This document shows, piece by piece, positions 41,573-50,047 of a stretch of 64,000 nucleotides of DNA (the first letter of the stretch is position 1; each line of letters starts with the position of its first letter). Source of the stretch: Beutenbergia cavernae DSM 12333 (lineage in GTDB: Bacteria > Actinomycetota > Actinomycetes > Actinomycetales > Beutenbergiaceae); assembly GCF_000023105.1 (NCBI RefSeq), contig NC_012669.1, forward strand, positions 2,357,025 to 2,421,024. The letters run 5' to 3'. The position numbers and the translations under genes are program-made. The notes under the pieces are model-generated. The model was not told where the DNA came from. It made no database searches and was given only the letters and a program-made list of their open reading frames with translations.

Positions 41573-42463
41573 TCACCGGTCGCACCCGCCGTCCTTGTCG
41601 GGACGGGAGTGCGGTCGCGCGATGTCGGCCACCCCCTTGTACGCGTAGGGGTCGCGTCCGGCCACCATGACGATGTCGCGGTAGTCGTGCTTGCCGATGT
41701 GCACCCCTTCGGGCATCTGCTGCCACGGCAGGAGCGACTCGGCGCTCATGTAGTGGTTGGTGAGCGCCCGGCGATATCCGCGCCGGCCGGAGTTCTGCAG
41801 CGACCGGTGCAGGAGGTAGCCGTTGAAGACGACGGCGGTGCCCGCCGGGATCTGGACGGGCACCGCGTCCTCGTCGGTCCACGGGAAGTCGTACGCCTCG
41901 ATGGAGCAGTCGAACGTCGGGTCGTCCTGCTCGCGGTCCGGGTAGAGCACGCCATCCCGGTGGGATCTCGGCAGCACCCAGAGGCACCCGTTCTCGATCG
42001 TCGCGTCGTCGAGCGCGATCCACGCGGCCGTGAGCGAGCGGTCGCGGGTGGGGATGAAGAACTCGTCCTGGTGCCAGGGCTGCCCCGGCTTGCCCTCGGA
42101 CTTGATGAAGAGCATCGACTGCATCGCCTTGACGTTCGGGCCGATGACCGTCGTCACGACGTCGACCACCCGTGGTGCGTGGAGCGCCGTGCGCGCCGCC
42201 GCCGAGATCTTGTGCGGCTGGTGGATGCACAGGAACTGGCGGAGCAGCTCGTCGGTGCTCGCGGCAGCTGCGGCGCCGGGCGGAGCGGCCCCCACCTCGC
42301 CGAGCTCGCCGCGACAGATGCGCGCCGCGTCGTCGTTGAGCGCGGCGACGAGGTCGGCGTCGATCGCGTCGGCGAGGATCACGAACCCGTCCCTGTCGTA
42401 CGCGGCTTTCAGGTCGTCCTCGTCCGGCGCGGTGAAGACCCGCGGTTCGATCAGCGTGCTCAT
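41573..42463 (-). CDS. Phytanoyl-CoA dioxygenase-family protein
   Basis: A 296-residue Fe(II)/2-oxoglutarate oxygenase of the PhyH family. The iron ligands are in PWHQDEFF (H-x-D) and a later His of LLHRSLQNSG; the GYRRALTNHY Arg would hold 2-oxoglutarate. It hydroxylates an unknown small substrate. ATG 42463 has GAGGGAG upstream. It is divergent from the methyltransferase at 42625, with 161 bp between them containing a CTTGC/GCAAG inverted repeat near 42567-42583 that could be an operator. Confidence 0.85.
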   Translation of the reverse strand: MSTLIEPRVFTAPDEDDLKAAYDRDGFVILADAIDADLVAALNDDAARICRGELGEVGAAPPGAAAAASTDELLRQFLCIHQPHKISAAARTALHAPRVVDVVTTVIGPNVKAMQSMLFIKSEGKPGQPWHQDEFFIPTRDRSLTAAWIALDDATIENGCLWVLPRSHRDGVLYPDREQDDPTFDCSIEAYDFPWTDEDAVPVQIPAGTAVVFNGYLLHRSLQNSGRRGYRRALTNHYMSAESLLPWQQMPEGVHIGKHDYRDIVMVAGRDPYAYKGVADIARPHSRPDKDGGCDR

Positions 42464-42624
42464 GCCCAGCTCCCTCGCGTCGAGTGCACGACACCATCGA
42501 AGCGTGCCGCCGCCCATCGGTCCATGGCTGGTGCGGCGTGGCGCGCTCGACCGTGTCGAGACCGCACTTGCTGATCCGGCAAGACGACTTGCGCCGTCGG
42601 CGCCCGACGCCGCACGCTCGTCGC

Positions 42625-43290
42625 ATGACACACGGGCACGGAGACCACCCCGCCAGCGACGAGCTGACGCGCTTCTGGGAGTCGCGCTACGGCGAGGAGG
42701 GCCAGGTCTGGTCGGGGAAGCCGAACGACGTGCTCGTCTCCGTCGCTGCCGACCTCCCACCCGGCCGGGCGCTCGATCTGGGCTGCGGCGAGGGCGGCGA
42801 CGCCATCTGGCTCGCGCTGCGCGGCTGGGAGGTCACGGGCGTCGACGTCTCGACGGCGGCCCTGGCCCGCGCTGCCGACGCCGCACGGCGGGCCGGCGTC
42901 CCGGAGGGCCGGATCCGGTGGGAGGCGGCCGATCTCGCGACCCGGTCGGACGGCGACACCTACGACCTCGTCACGGCGTTCTTCCTCCACTCCCCCGTCG
43001 AGATCCCGCGCTCGACGATCCTGCAGCGAGCGGCGCGGCGCGTAGCGCCCGGTGGCCGCCTCCTCGTCGTGACGCACGCGGCGGCGCCGTCGTGGTCGGA
43101 CGCGCACGACCACCACGGGTACCGGTTCCTGTCGCCGGACGAGGAGGTCGCCGCGCTCGACCTCGACCCGGAGGCGTGGGACGTCGTCGTCAGCGAGCTG
43201 CGCCGCCGCGACACGACCGGTCCCGACGGCCGGCCGGCGACGCTCGACGACGGCGTGGTCCTGGCGCGGCGCCGCGCAGTCGCTGACTGA
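42625..43290 (+). CDS. SAM-dependent methyltransferase (class I)
   Basis: A 221-residue methyltransferase. Motif I is ALDLGCGEGGDAIWLALRGW, motif II VTGVDVSTAAL, and LAPGG-like RVAPGGRLLVVTH is motif IV-V. The first block ELTRFWESRYGEEGQVWSG is typical of small cytosolic methyltransferases, including tellurite-type. The acceptor is unknown. The ATG follows CACGCT by 6 nt, so it may be leaderless. It is divergent from the PhyH-type gene. Confidence 0.85.
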   Translation: MTHGHGDHPASDELTRFWESRYGEEGQVWSGKPNDVLVSVAADLPPGRALDLGCGEGGDAIWLALRGWEVTGVDVSTAALARAADAARRAGVPEGRIRWEAADLATRSDGDTYDLVTAFFLHSPVEIPRSTILQRAARRVAPGGRLLVVTHAAAPSWSDAHDHHGYRFLSPDEEVAALDLDPEAWDVVVSELRRRDTTGPDGRPATLDDGVVLARRRAVAD

Positions 43291-43305
43291 AGCCCGCCCG
43301 CGAGG

Positions 43306-44940
43306 TCAGCCCACCGAGTCCCAGAAGGCGCAGCGGTGCTCCTGCGCGAACGGCGTCGGAGCGATCGCGGCGGCCGAGAGCCCGAGCACCGCGTCCGATC
43401 CCCCGTGCAGCCGCTGCCAGCGCGGCGCCCCGCGGTGGTTGGGGTCGCCGTCGTGGGCGAAGGACGACCAGTAGCCGATCATCTCGTCGGCGAGGTCCTG
43501 CTGAGCCGGCGACAGCTCCGGGTACACGCTGCCGGGGATCGAGGTGTCCCAGAGGAACGGCAGGTCCCAGCCGTGGTACGCGCCGTAGGGAACGCCGGCC
43601 GGCGACGACGCCGGCGCCTCCTCGCGGAGCTCGTACGCGTAGACGGGCGCGTGCCGGCTCGCCGTGCGCGCGGTCTCCAGGACGGGGCATGCGCCGATCC
43701 CGCGCCCCCAGTCCGTGAGCACGGTGGCGAGCGCCAGAGAAGGGTGCGCGTGGTCAGCTGCCGGGTAACGCGCGAGGATGGCGTCCCCGTCCGCCCCGAA
43801 CGCCTCACGCACATCCTCCGCGTACAGCTCCGGCGTCAGGGCGTCGTACCAGCCCACGACGAAGCTGCGCATCTCGTCGCGGGTGCTGCCGACGAGCAGC
43901 GGCACGCCGGCCGCGGAGCCACGGGCGATCGCCTCGATCGGCTGTCGCGGGAGGAAGTCGGTGCCGGCGACAGGGCCCCACTGGTCGTCGCGCCGCTCGC
44001 CGAACACCGTCGGCTGGGCATCGGAGAAGTCCCGCAGCAGGCTCGCCACCGGCGTCGCGCGCAGGCACGCGGCGACGTCGGCCGCGTCCGCACACCCGAT
44101 CCGCTCGATCGCCCGCGCGCCGTTGCGGTCGGCGTCGGCCCTCGTCATGACGGGGTTGGCGCAGGCGCCGCTCTGCACGATCGCGCGGTCGAACAGGCCG
44201 CGTGATCCCGGCGACGCGAGGTGCGCGCAGACCGAGCGCGCACCCGCGGACTGCCCGGCGAGCGTCACGCGCCGCGGGTCGCCGCCGAACGCGTCGATGT
44301 TGCGCTGCACCCAGCGCAGGGCCTCCGCCTGGTCGAGGAGTCCGAACTGCCCGGACGCCGTGCGCGGCGAGTCGAGCTCGGGCGAGGACAGGAAGCCCAG
44401 CGCGCCGGTGCGGTAGTTGAGCGTGACGACGACGACGTCCCCGCCGGCGGCGAGCCGGGCGCCGTCGTACTGGCTCGCTCCCCCGGTGCTGAGGTTGCCG
44501 CCGTACAGCCACACCAGCACGGGCAGCCGCCCCCGCGTTCCGGGACCGACCGGACGCACGACGTCCAGCGTGAGGCAGTCCTCCTGGCCGACCGCCACCG
44601 GGTTCTCCCAGTCGGTGTAGTCGAGCTGGGGACACAGTGGCCCCGGCTGGGTGGCGTCCCGGACGCCGCGCCACGGGAGCGGGGCGCGGGGCGCCGTCCA
44701 GCGCGCCTCACCGACGGGCGGGGCCGCGTACGGGATGCCCGTGAATCGGGCGACCCCGTCGGCAGCCTCACCGCGAAGCCAGCCGGAGTCGACACGGGCG
44801 AACGGCCGGTGCGCACCGGCGGGCTCCGCCTGCGCGGCAGGTCTGGGCGGCTCCTCCGACGGCGGAGCGGCGGACGCGGCCGAAGCGGTGAGGGCGACGA
44901 GGGCGGTTGCGACGACCGCAACCCAGCTCAGACGTGGCAT
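43306..44940 (-). CDS. Secreted type B carboxylesterase
   Basis: A 544-residue carboxylesterase with an N-terminal signal peptide (about 1-26, WVAVVATALVALTASAASA). The catalytic serine is in LAGQSAGARSVCAH, with RFTGIPYAAPPVG and EDCLTLDVVRP as conserved structural motifs and a C-terminal His in YGAYHGWDLPFL. It hydrolyses esters outside the cell. Start ATG 44940 is preferred over GTG 44946. Substrate unknown. Confidence 0.9.
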   Translation of the reverse strand: MPRLSWVAVVATALVALTASAASAAPPSEEPPRPAAQAEPAGAHRPFARVDSGWLRGEAADGVARFTGIPYAAPPVGEARWTAPRAPLPWRGVRDATQPGPLCPQLDYTDWENPVAVGQEDCLTLDVVRPVGPGTRGRLPVLVWLYGGNLSTGGASQYDGARLAAGGDVVVVTLNYRTGALGFLSSPELDSPRTASGQFGLLDQAEALRWVQRNIDAFGGDPRRVTLAGQSAGARSVCAHLASPGSRGLFDRAIVQSGACANPVMTRADADRNGARAIERIGCADAADVAACLRATPVASLLRDFSDAQPTVFGERRDDQWGPVAGTDFLPRQPIEAIARGSAAGVPLLVGSTRDEMRSFVVGWYDALTPELYAEDVREAFGADGDAILARYPAADHAHPSLALATVLTDWGRGIGACPVLETARTASRHAPVYAYELREEAPASSPAGVPYGAYHGWDLPFLWDTSIPGSVYPELSPAQQDLADEMIGYWSSFAHDGDPNHRGAPRWQRLHGGSDAVLGLSAAAIAPTPFAQEHRCAFWDSVG

Positions 44941-45024
44941 CCCCACAGCCTCGCCGGATCACGGCGCCGGCACATACGACCGTCGTCGGAAGTCGCCTAC
45001 GTCATCGGGAGTACGGCGGGAAGG

Positions 45025-45381
45025 TCACTCCGCGGCGGGCGGTGCCGCTTCGTCCTGCTGCGGCGCCTGCTGGCCGGCGTCGGGCTGGGCGTCAGGCTGG
45101 GCGGGCGTCTCCTCGCGCTCGACCCCGAGCGTGACCTGCGTGAGGAGCGCGGCGATCGCGCCGACCGCCACGAGCACCGGCGCGACGACGGCGGTGATCG
45201 CCGTGATCGCGACACCAGCGGTCAGCGGGATCTCCAGCAGGGTGCGGCCGTCGCTGTTCTTGATGAACACGCGTCGCACGTTGCCCTCGTGGAGGAGGCC
45301 CTTGACCTTCTCGAGCAGCTCGGAGCCCGAGACGGTGAACTCCTCGTACCAGGTCTTGCCATCCTCGTGCTTCTCGGTCAT
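45025..45381 (-). CDS. DUF4342 protein
   Basis: A 118-residue DUF4342 family protein. The N-terminal EEFTVSGSELLEKVKGLLHE and the RRVFIKNSDGRTLLEIPL strand are the family signature, followed by a hydrophobic helix (about 55-82) and a Gln/Pro/Ala tail. Function is unknown; members resemble a ubiquitin-associated-like domain followed by a membrane anchor. ATG 45381 has AGGAAC upstream. Confidence 0.82.
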   Translation of the reverse strand: MTEKHEDGKTWYEEFTVSGSELLEKVKGLLHEGNVRRVFIKNSDGRTLLEIPLTAGVAITAITAVVAPVLVAVGAIAALLTQVTLGVEREETPAQPDAQPDAGQQAPQQDEAAPPAAE

Positions 45382-45529
45382 CGTGCCGTTCCTCTCGCGC
45401 GGATGTCCTCCGCGGCCGGATGTGCCGCGGACACGATCCAGTCTTCCCGACCACCGCCCGCCGGTCGTCCCCATCCAGGCGGATCCGGCCTCAGGGACCA
45501 CCCGGAGGAGACACCCTTATCATCGCCCG

Positions 45530-45946
45530 ATGCAGGACGATCCCTACGTCTTCCGTCAGTCGGCGCCGTCGATCGCCGAGTACGTCCGCCTGCGCTCGAC
45601 CTCCGGGCTGAGTCCCCGGACGCCCGAGCAGGCCGCCGGCGCTGTGGCGAACAGCTGGGCGTTCTGTCACGTCCGGCACGCGCCGACCGACACCGCTGTC
45701 GCGATGGGGCGCATCATCGGCGACGGCGGCTGGTACTTCCACATCGCGGACATGGCGACGCTGCCGGACCATCAGCGCCGCGGCCTGGGGCGCCGCATCC
45801 TGACCTGGCTGCTCGACGAGATCGCCACCCGCGCCCCGGCGAACCCCTACGTGACCCTCATGGCGGACGCACCCGGTCGCCCGCTGTACCGGAGCATGGG
45901 CTTCGTGCCGACCGAGCCGCACAGCATCGGCATGCGGCTCGGCTGA
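45530..45946 (+). CDS. GNAT-family N-acetyltransferase
   Basis: A 138-residue GNAT acetyltransferase. The acetyl-CoA loop is RRGLGRRILTWLLDEI, after the strand FHIADMATLPDHQ; the tail GRPLYRSMGFVPTE is typical. The acceptor is unknown. ATG 45530 follows TATCAT by 6 nt (leaderless). It stands alone. Confidence 0.87.
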   Translation: MQDDPYVFRQSAPSIAEYVRLRSTSGLSPRTPEQAAGAVANSWAFCHVRHAPTDTAVAMGRIIGDGGWYFHIADMATLPDHQRRGLGRRILTWLLDEIATRAPANPYVTLMADAPGRPLYRSMGFVPTEPHSIGMRLG

Positions 45947-46016
45947 CCCACGGGCGCAGCCGATCCAGGCCGCGACCTGAACCGACGGGCCGGCCGGCCT
46001 GCGTACCGTGGCGTCC

Positions 46017-46973
46017 GTGCCATCCCCGCGCCTGCACCGTGTCGCCGTCCTCGTGCTCGAAGGTGCGAAACCGCTCGACGTCGGCATCCCCGCGCAGGTG
46101 TTCACGACCCGGGCGAGCGTGCCGTACGAGGTGCGGGTGTGCGGCGCTGCCCCCGGTCTCGTCACGGGCGGCGACGGGCTGTCCTACCACGTGGCGGACG
46201 GCCTCGACGCGCTGGGGTGGGCCGACGTCGTCTTCGTCCCGGGCTACCGGTTCCCGGACCGTGACGACCCGCCGCCCGCCGTCGTCGACGCTCTCGTCGA
46301 GGCGCACGGCCGCGGCACCCGGCTCGCTGCCATCTCCACGGGGGCGTTCGCGCTCGCCGCGACCGGCCTGCTCGACGGCAAGCGCGCCACGACGCACTGG
46401 CACTACACGCGGGCGCTCGCGGCGAAGCATCCCAGCGTCAGGGTCGACGAGAACGTGCTGTTCGTCGACGAGGGCTCCGTGCTGACGTCAGCCGGCGCGG
46501 CGTCGGGCATCGACCTGTGCCTGCACATCCTGCGTGGCGACGTCGGGGTAGCCGCGTCGAACCACGCCGCCCGACGTCTGGTCGCGGCGCCGTACCGGAG
46601 CGGCGGCCAGGCCCAGTACGTGCCACGGAGCGTGCCCGAGCCGCTCGGCGAACGCTTCGCGGCGACCCGGGAGTGGGCGTTGCGCCGGCTCGACGAGCCG
46701 CTCACGCTCGAGTCGCTCGCCCGGCACGCCAGGGTGTCGCCGCGCACGTTCTCCCGTCGCTTCGTCGAGGACACGGGGTACACGCCGATGCAGTGGGTCA
46801 TGCGGGCGCGCATCGACGTGGCGCGCGAGCTGCTCGAGCTGTCGGAGCGAAGCGTCGAGCAGATCGCCGACGACGTCGGCCTCGGCACGGGTGCGAACCT
46901 GCGGCAGCACTTCCGGCGCATCCTCGGCACCACCCCGATCGAGTACCGGCGCACGTTCGCGCGAGGCGAGTAG
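46017..46973 (+). CDS. GlxA-family AraC-type regulator
   Basis: A 318-residue regulator combining an N-terminal DJ-1/PfpI-like domain (about 1-175) and a C-terminal AraC HTH (about 215-315: LARHARVSPRTFSRRFVE, PMQWVMRARIDVARELLE). The position of the catalytic Cys in DJ-1 proteins reads ISTGAFALAATG, with Ser-Thr in place of the usual Cys, so it is a sensor rather than an enzyme. GTG 46017 follows TACCGT (46004-46009) by 7 nt, preferred over GTG 46008. It lies upstream of the GAPDH gene but does not clearly control it. Confidence 0.87.
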   Translation: MPSPRLHRVAVLVLEGAKPLDVGIPAQVFTTRASVPYEVRVCGAAPGLVTGGDGLSYHVADGLDALGWADVVFVPGYRFPDRDDPPPAVVDALVEAHGRGTRLAAISTGAFALAATGLLDGKRATTHWHYTRALAAKHPSVRVDENVLFVDEGSVLTSAGAASGIDLCLHILRGDVGVAASNHAARRLVAAPYRSGGQAQYVPRSVPEPLGERFAATREWALRRLDEPLTLESLARHARVSPRTFSRRFVEDTGYTPMQWVMRARIDVARELLELSERSVEQIADDVGLGTGANLRQHFRRILGTTPIEYRRTFARGE

Positions 46974-47087
46974 CTCGCTCGGATCCTGGCGCGATCCTTT
47001 CGAACCGTGTCGCTGACGCCGCTGTCACCGGCCGACGGCGCCCGCCAACCTGGGAGCGAGGAGAACGACCAGGAGAGGGAATCGCTC

Positions 47088-48086
47088 ATGACTCGCATCG
47101 CCATCAACGGGTTCGGCCGCATCGGACGCAACGTGCTCCGCGTGATGCTCGAACGCGGCACGGACCTCGACGTCGTCGCCGTCAACGACCTCACGGAGCC
47201 GGCCGCCCTTGCCCGGCTGCTGGCCTTCGACTCGACGTCGGGCCGGCTGGGTCGGCCGGTGACTGTCGACGGCGACGCTCTCGTCGTCGACGGGCGCCGG
47301 ATCACCGTGCTCGCCGAGCGGGAGCCGGCGCAGCTGCCGTGGGCGGAGCTCGGCGTCGACCTCGTGCTCGAGGCGACTGGCCGCTTCACGTCCGCGTCCG
47401 CGGCACGTGCTCACCTCGACGCCGGCGCCTCGCGGGTGCTCGTCAGCGCGCCGTCGGACGGCGCCGACGTCACGCTCGCGTTCGGCGTGAACACCGACGC
47501 GTACGACCCCGCGGCGCACACGATCGTCTCGAACGCCTCGTGCACCACGAACGCGCTCGCGCCGCTGGCCGCGGTGCTCGACGAGCTCGCCGGCATCGAG
47601 CACGGGTTCATGACGACGGTGCACGCCTACACGCAGGAGCAGAACCTGCAGGACGGTCCCCATCGGGACGCGCGCCGCGCTCGCGCCGCGGCCGTCAACA
47701 TCGCGCCGACGACGACCGGTGCGGCGAAGGCGATCGGCCGCGTGCTGCCGGGTCTCGACGGCAAGCTCTCCGGCGACTCGATCCGCGTGCCTGTGCCGGT
47801 GGGCTCGATCGTCGAGCTCAACACGACCGTCACGCGCGACGTCTCGCTCGACGACGTGCTGGCCGCGTACCGCGCTGCCGCCGACGGGCCGCTGCAGGGG
47901 ATCCTCGAGTACTCCGACGACGCGCTCGTGTCTTCGGACATCACAGGCAACCCGGCGTCGGCGATCTTCGACTCGGAGCTGACCCGCGTCGAGGGGCGGC
48001 ACATCAAGGTCGTCGCCTGGTACGACAACGAGTGGGGCTTCTCGAACCGCGTCCTCGACACGCTCGAGCTGCTCGCCGCCGGGTGA
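47088..48086 (+). CDS. gap: Glyceraldehyde-3-phosphate dehydrogenase, type I
   Basis: A 332-residue NAD-dependent GAPDH of glycolysis. The Rossmann start INGFGRIGRNVLR, the catalytic NASCTTN with Cys, and the HIKVVAWYDNEWG end are present. The adjacent pgk and tpi genes of the usual glycolytic operon are missing, so this is probably a second, separately controlled copy. ATG 47088 has GGAGAGGGA upstream; an earlier in-frame start at 47007 is rejected. Length is normal. Confidence 0.93.
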   Translation: MTRIAINGFGRIGRNVLRVMLERGTDLDVVAVNDLTEPAALARLLAFDSTSGRLGRPVTVDGDALVVDGRRITVLAEREPAQLPWAELGVDLVLEATGRFTSASAARAHLDAGASRVLVSAPSDGADVTLAFGVNTDAYDPAAHTIVSNASCTTNALAPLAAVLDELAGIEHGFMTTVHAYTQEQNLQDGPHRDARRARAAAVNIAPTTTGAAKAIGRVLPGLDGKLSGDSIRVPVPVGSIVELNTTVTRDVSLDDVLAAYRAAADGPLQGILEYSDDALVSSDITGNPASAIFDSELTRVEGRHIKVVAWYDNEWGFSNRVLDTLELLAAG

Positions 48087-48119
48087 GGCGGGCGACCGGG
48101 TGGCCGCGGCCCCGCTCGC

Positions 48120-48563
48120 TCACCCGCCGGCCTCGTGACGGCGTCGGAGCATCTGTTCGCCCGCCTCGACGTACGCCTCGAACAGGTCCGTGAGATCCAC
48201 CAGGCGGGTCGCCACCCGATCGTCGTCGGCCAGGGCCTGACCGCTGCGCAGGGTCCGGATGAACGCCCTGGACCGCTCATGGCTGGCGGCGAGCAGCTGC
48301 TCGAACCCTCCGGCGGCCTCGACGAGCAGTCGCCGGCTGCCCGGCTGCGGGATCGTGCGGGCGAGTCCCCAGGCGACGAGCTCGCGGACCGAGGTGCTGA
48401 CGGCGCCCGGGCTGAGCCCGAGGTCCGCCCCGATCTCCTGGAAGGAGGTGGCCTCGGACTGGAGCAGCAGGTATCCGTAGGTGCGGCCCGTGGCGCGCGG
48501 CAGCTGCCAGGTGGCCAGCATGTCGCCCATCGCCTGAGAGAACGTCAGCTGTTCCTCGGTCAC
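48120..48563 (-). CDS. MarR/GbsR-type regulator
   Basis: A 147-residue winged-helix regulator. The helix-turn-helix is TSFQEIGADLGLSPGAVSTS, followed by RELVAWGLARTI, typical of the GbsR branch. It starts at GTG 48563, overlapping the stop of the hydrolase gene (GTGA), so the two are one operon. An ATTTAG/CTAAAT inverted repeat at the hydrolase start is a plausible autoregulatory site. Confidence 0.83.
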   Translation of the reverse strand: MTEEQLTFSQAMGDMLATWQLPRATGRTYGYLLLQSEATSFQEIGADLGLSPGAVSTSVRELVAWGLARTIPQPGSRRLLVEAAGGFEQLLAASHERSRAFIRTLRSGQALADDDRVATRLVDLTDLFEAYVEAGEQMLRRRHEAGG

Positions 48564-49393
48564 GCGCGCGACCTCCCCGACTCCGTGCGGTCGGCCCATC
48601 CCCCGGAGAGGAGGTCGACCAGCGTGTCCGAGACCGCCGTCGGGGCGTCCAGCGTGACGACGTGCCCAGCCCTGGGTATCACGTGCTCCGGGACCCCCTC
48701 GGCCCCGGCCCATCGCGGCATGGCTGCCCCGATGTTTCCCGTGCGGTCCTGCTCTCCGCGCAGGAGCGCCAGCGGCACCGGCGTCCGATAGCCCGGTTCC
48801 GGCCGTACGAGCGAGGCAGTCGCGCGCCACACGTCCAGGAACGTCGTCTTCGGCATGCGCGCGAAGGTCGCCTCGATCGCGGCGATGGCGGCGGGAGTGA
48901 CAGATGAGGCGCGGGCCATGATCCCGGGAAGGCGCGCGGCTGGGACGGTGCGGAGCATCGGTGCGGCCGCGCGCAGCAGCCACCGTTCGACGGCGCTGAG
49001 CGGCCCGGCGTTCCAGGTGGAGTCGACGACGACGAGGCCGCCGAGCCGGCCGGGGTCGCGGCGCACGAGCGCCTGAGCCAGGTTGCCCCCGAGGGAGTGG
49101 CCCACGATCACGGGCTTCCGCAGGCCGAGGAGGTCGAGCAGGGCGGCGACGTCGCCCAGCGCGGCTTCTGCCGTGAAGCGTTCACCGGCGTCGAGCGCCG
49201 ACGCACCGTGCGCACGCAGGTCCAGTACGACGACGCGGTGGCCCTTCGCATGCAACGCCAGCCCCTGCTCCGCAAACATCTCGTGGTCCAGGCCCGCGCC
49301 GTGGACGAGGACGACGGCGCGCCGCTCCCCCGGCAGGTCGGCGAAGTGGATGAGAGTGCCGGGTCGCGGCATCGTCCCGTCGAGATTTAGCAT
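48560..49393 (-). CDS. Alpha/beta hydrolase, operon with MarR gene
   Basis: A 277-residue hydrolase. The oxyanion-type VLVHGAGLDHEMF, the nucleophile elbow VGHSLGGNLAQ and the terminal PRAGHVVTLDAP give a complete triad. It is cytosolic; substrate unknown. The start is ATG 49393: TATATT lies exactly 6 nt upstream, making a leaderless transcript, although ATG 49372 is also possible. An inverted repeat (49385-49402) spans the start. The MarR gene follows with a 4-nt overlap. Confidence 0.87.
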   Translation of the reverse strand: MLNLDGTMPRPGTLIHFADLPGERRAVVLVHGAGLDHEMFAEQGLALHAKGHRVVVLDLRAHGASALDAGERFTAEAALGDVAALLDLLGLRKPVIVGHSLGGNLAQALVRRDPGRLGGLVVVDSTWNAGPLSAVERWLLRAAAPMLRTVPAARLPGIMARASSVTPAAIAAIEATFARMPKTTFLDVWRATASLVRPEPGYRTPVPLALLRGEQDRTGNIGAAMPRWAGAEGVPEHVIPRAGHVVTLDAPTAVSDTLVDLLSGGWADRTESGRSRA

Positions 49394-49402
49394 TCTCTAA
49401 AT
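49385..49402. promoter_or_regulatory. Inverted repeat over hydrolase start, probable MarR site
   Basis: ATTTAG, six bases (CATTCT), CTAAAT: symmetrical and AT-rich in otherwise very GC-rich DNA. It covers the start codon and part of the -10 hexamer of the hydrolase-MarR operon, the usual place for an autorepressor. Confidence 0.65.
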
Positions 49403-49405
49403 ATA
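49400..49405 (-). promoter_or_regulatory. -10 element of hydrolase-MarR operon
   Basis: TATATT on the minus strand, 6 nt before ATG 49393, overlapping the inverted repeat 49385-49402. Confidence 0.6.
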
Positions 49406-49474
49406 GATCACGAGGAGGCCGGTGCGGTGCTCGCCGCGGAGACGGCGGGCCGCGCTGACCCGGTGCGGACCAGG

Positions 49475-49912
49475 TCAGTCCTGGGGCGGTCGCCGCATCT
49501 GCTTGATCCCGGACCGACGCTTCTTCGCGTCGATGCGCCGTGCCACCGACCCACGCGTCGGCCGCGTGGCCCGACGGCGCGGTCCGGGCGGGGCGAGCGC
49601 GTCGGCGACGAGGGCGGCGAGCCGGGAGCGGGCGGCGTCGCGATTGCGCAGCTGGGCGCGGTGCTCGGACGCCACGACGGTCAGCACTCCCCCGGCCATG
49701 CGCCGTCCCAGTCGTTCGACGATCCGGTCACGCTGCACTTCGGTGAGGACATGCGAGGCCGTGACGTCCCATGACAGCTCGACGCGCGAGTCCGCCGTGT
49801 TCACGCCCTGACCGCCCGGACCCGACGAACGCGAGAACCGCCAGGACAGCTCCGCCTCCGGGATGGCCAGGGCGTTCGTCACCCGCAGGCCGGGTCGAGC
49901 GTGTGCGGGCAT
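49475..49912 (-). CDS. arfB: Peptidyl-tRNA hydrolase ArfB
   Basis: A 145-residue release-factor-like protein. It carries the catalytic RSSGPGGQGVNTADSRVEL with the GGQ loop and a basic C-terminal tail (RRATRPTRGSVARRIDAKKR), the tail that enters the empty mRNA channel. It frees ribosomes stalled on mRNAs lacking a stop codon. The start was set at ATG 49912; an upstream start at 49966 lacks homologous character. Confidence 0.92.
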   Translation of the reverse strand: MPAHARPGLRVTNALAIPEAELSWRFSRSSGPGGQGVNTADSRVELSWDVTASHVLTEVQRDRIVERLGRRMAGGVLTVVASEHRAQLRNRDAARSRLAALVADALAPPGPRRRATRPTRGSVARRIDAKKRRSGIKQMRRPPQD

Positions 49913-50047
49913 TCGCCCATCATCCGGCAGATGCCGCCGGCGCCGGGTCAGCGCTCCACGGGCCACGACCTTCCGGAGCTGGTCGATGTCACATCCGACG
50001 GGGCTACGGCGTCACACGGGTGAAGGCGAGAGGAGACAGAGGAGACG

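Noticed and set aside
42567-42583. CTTGC/GCAAG inverted repeat between PhyH and methyltransferase genes as an operator
   Set aside because: Only five bases per arm and no regulator gene nearby; kept as a remark.
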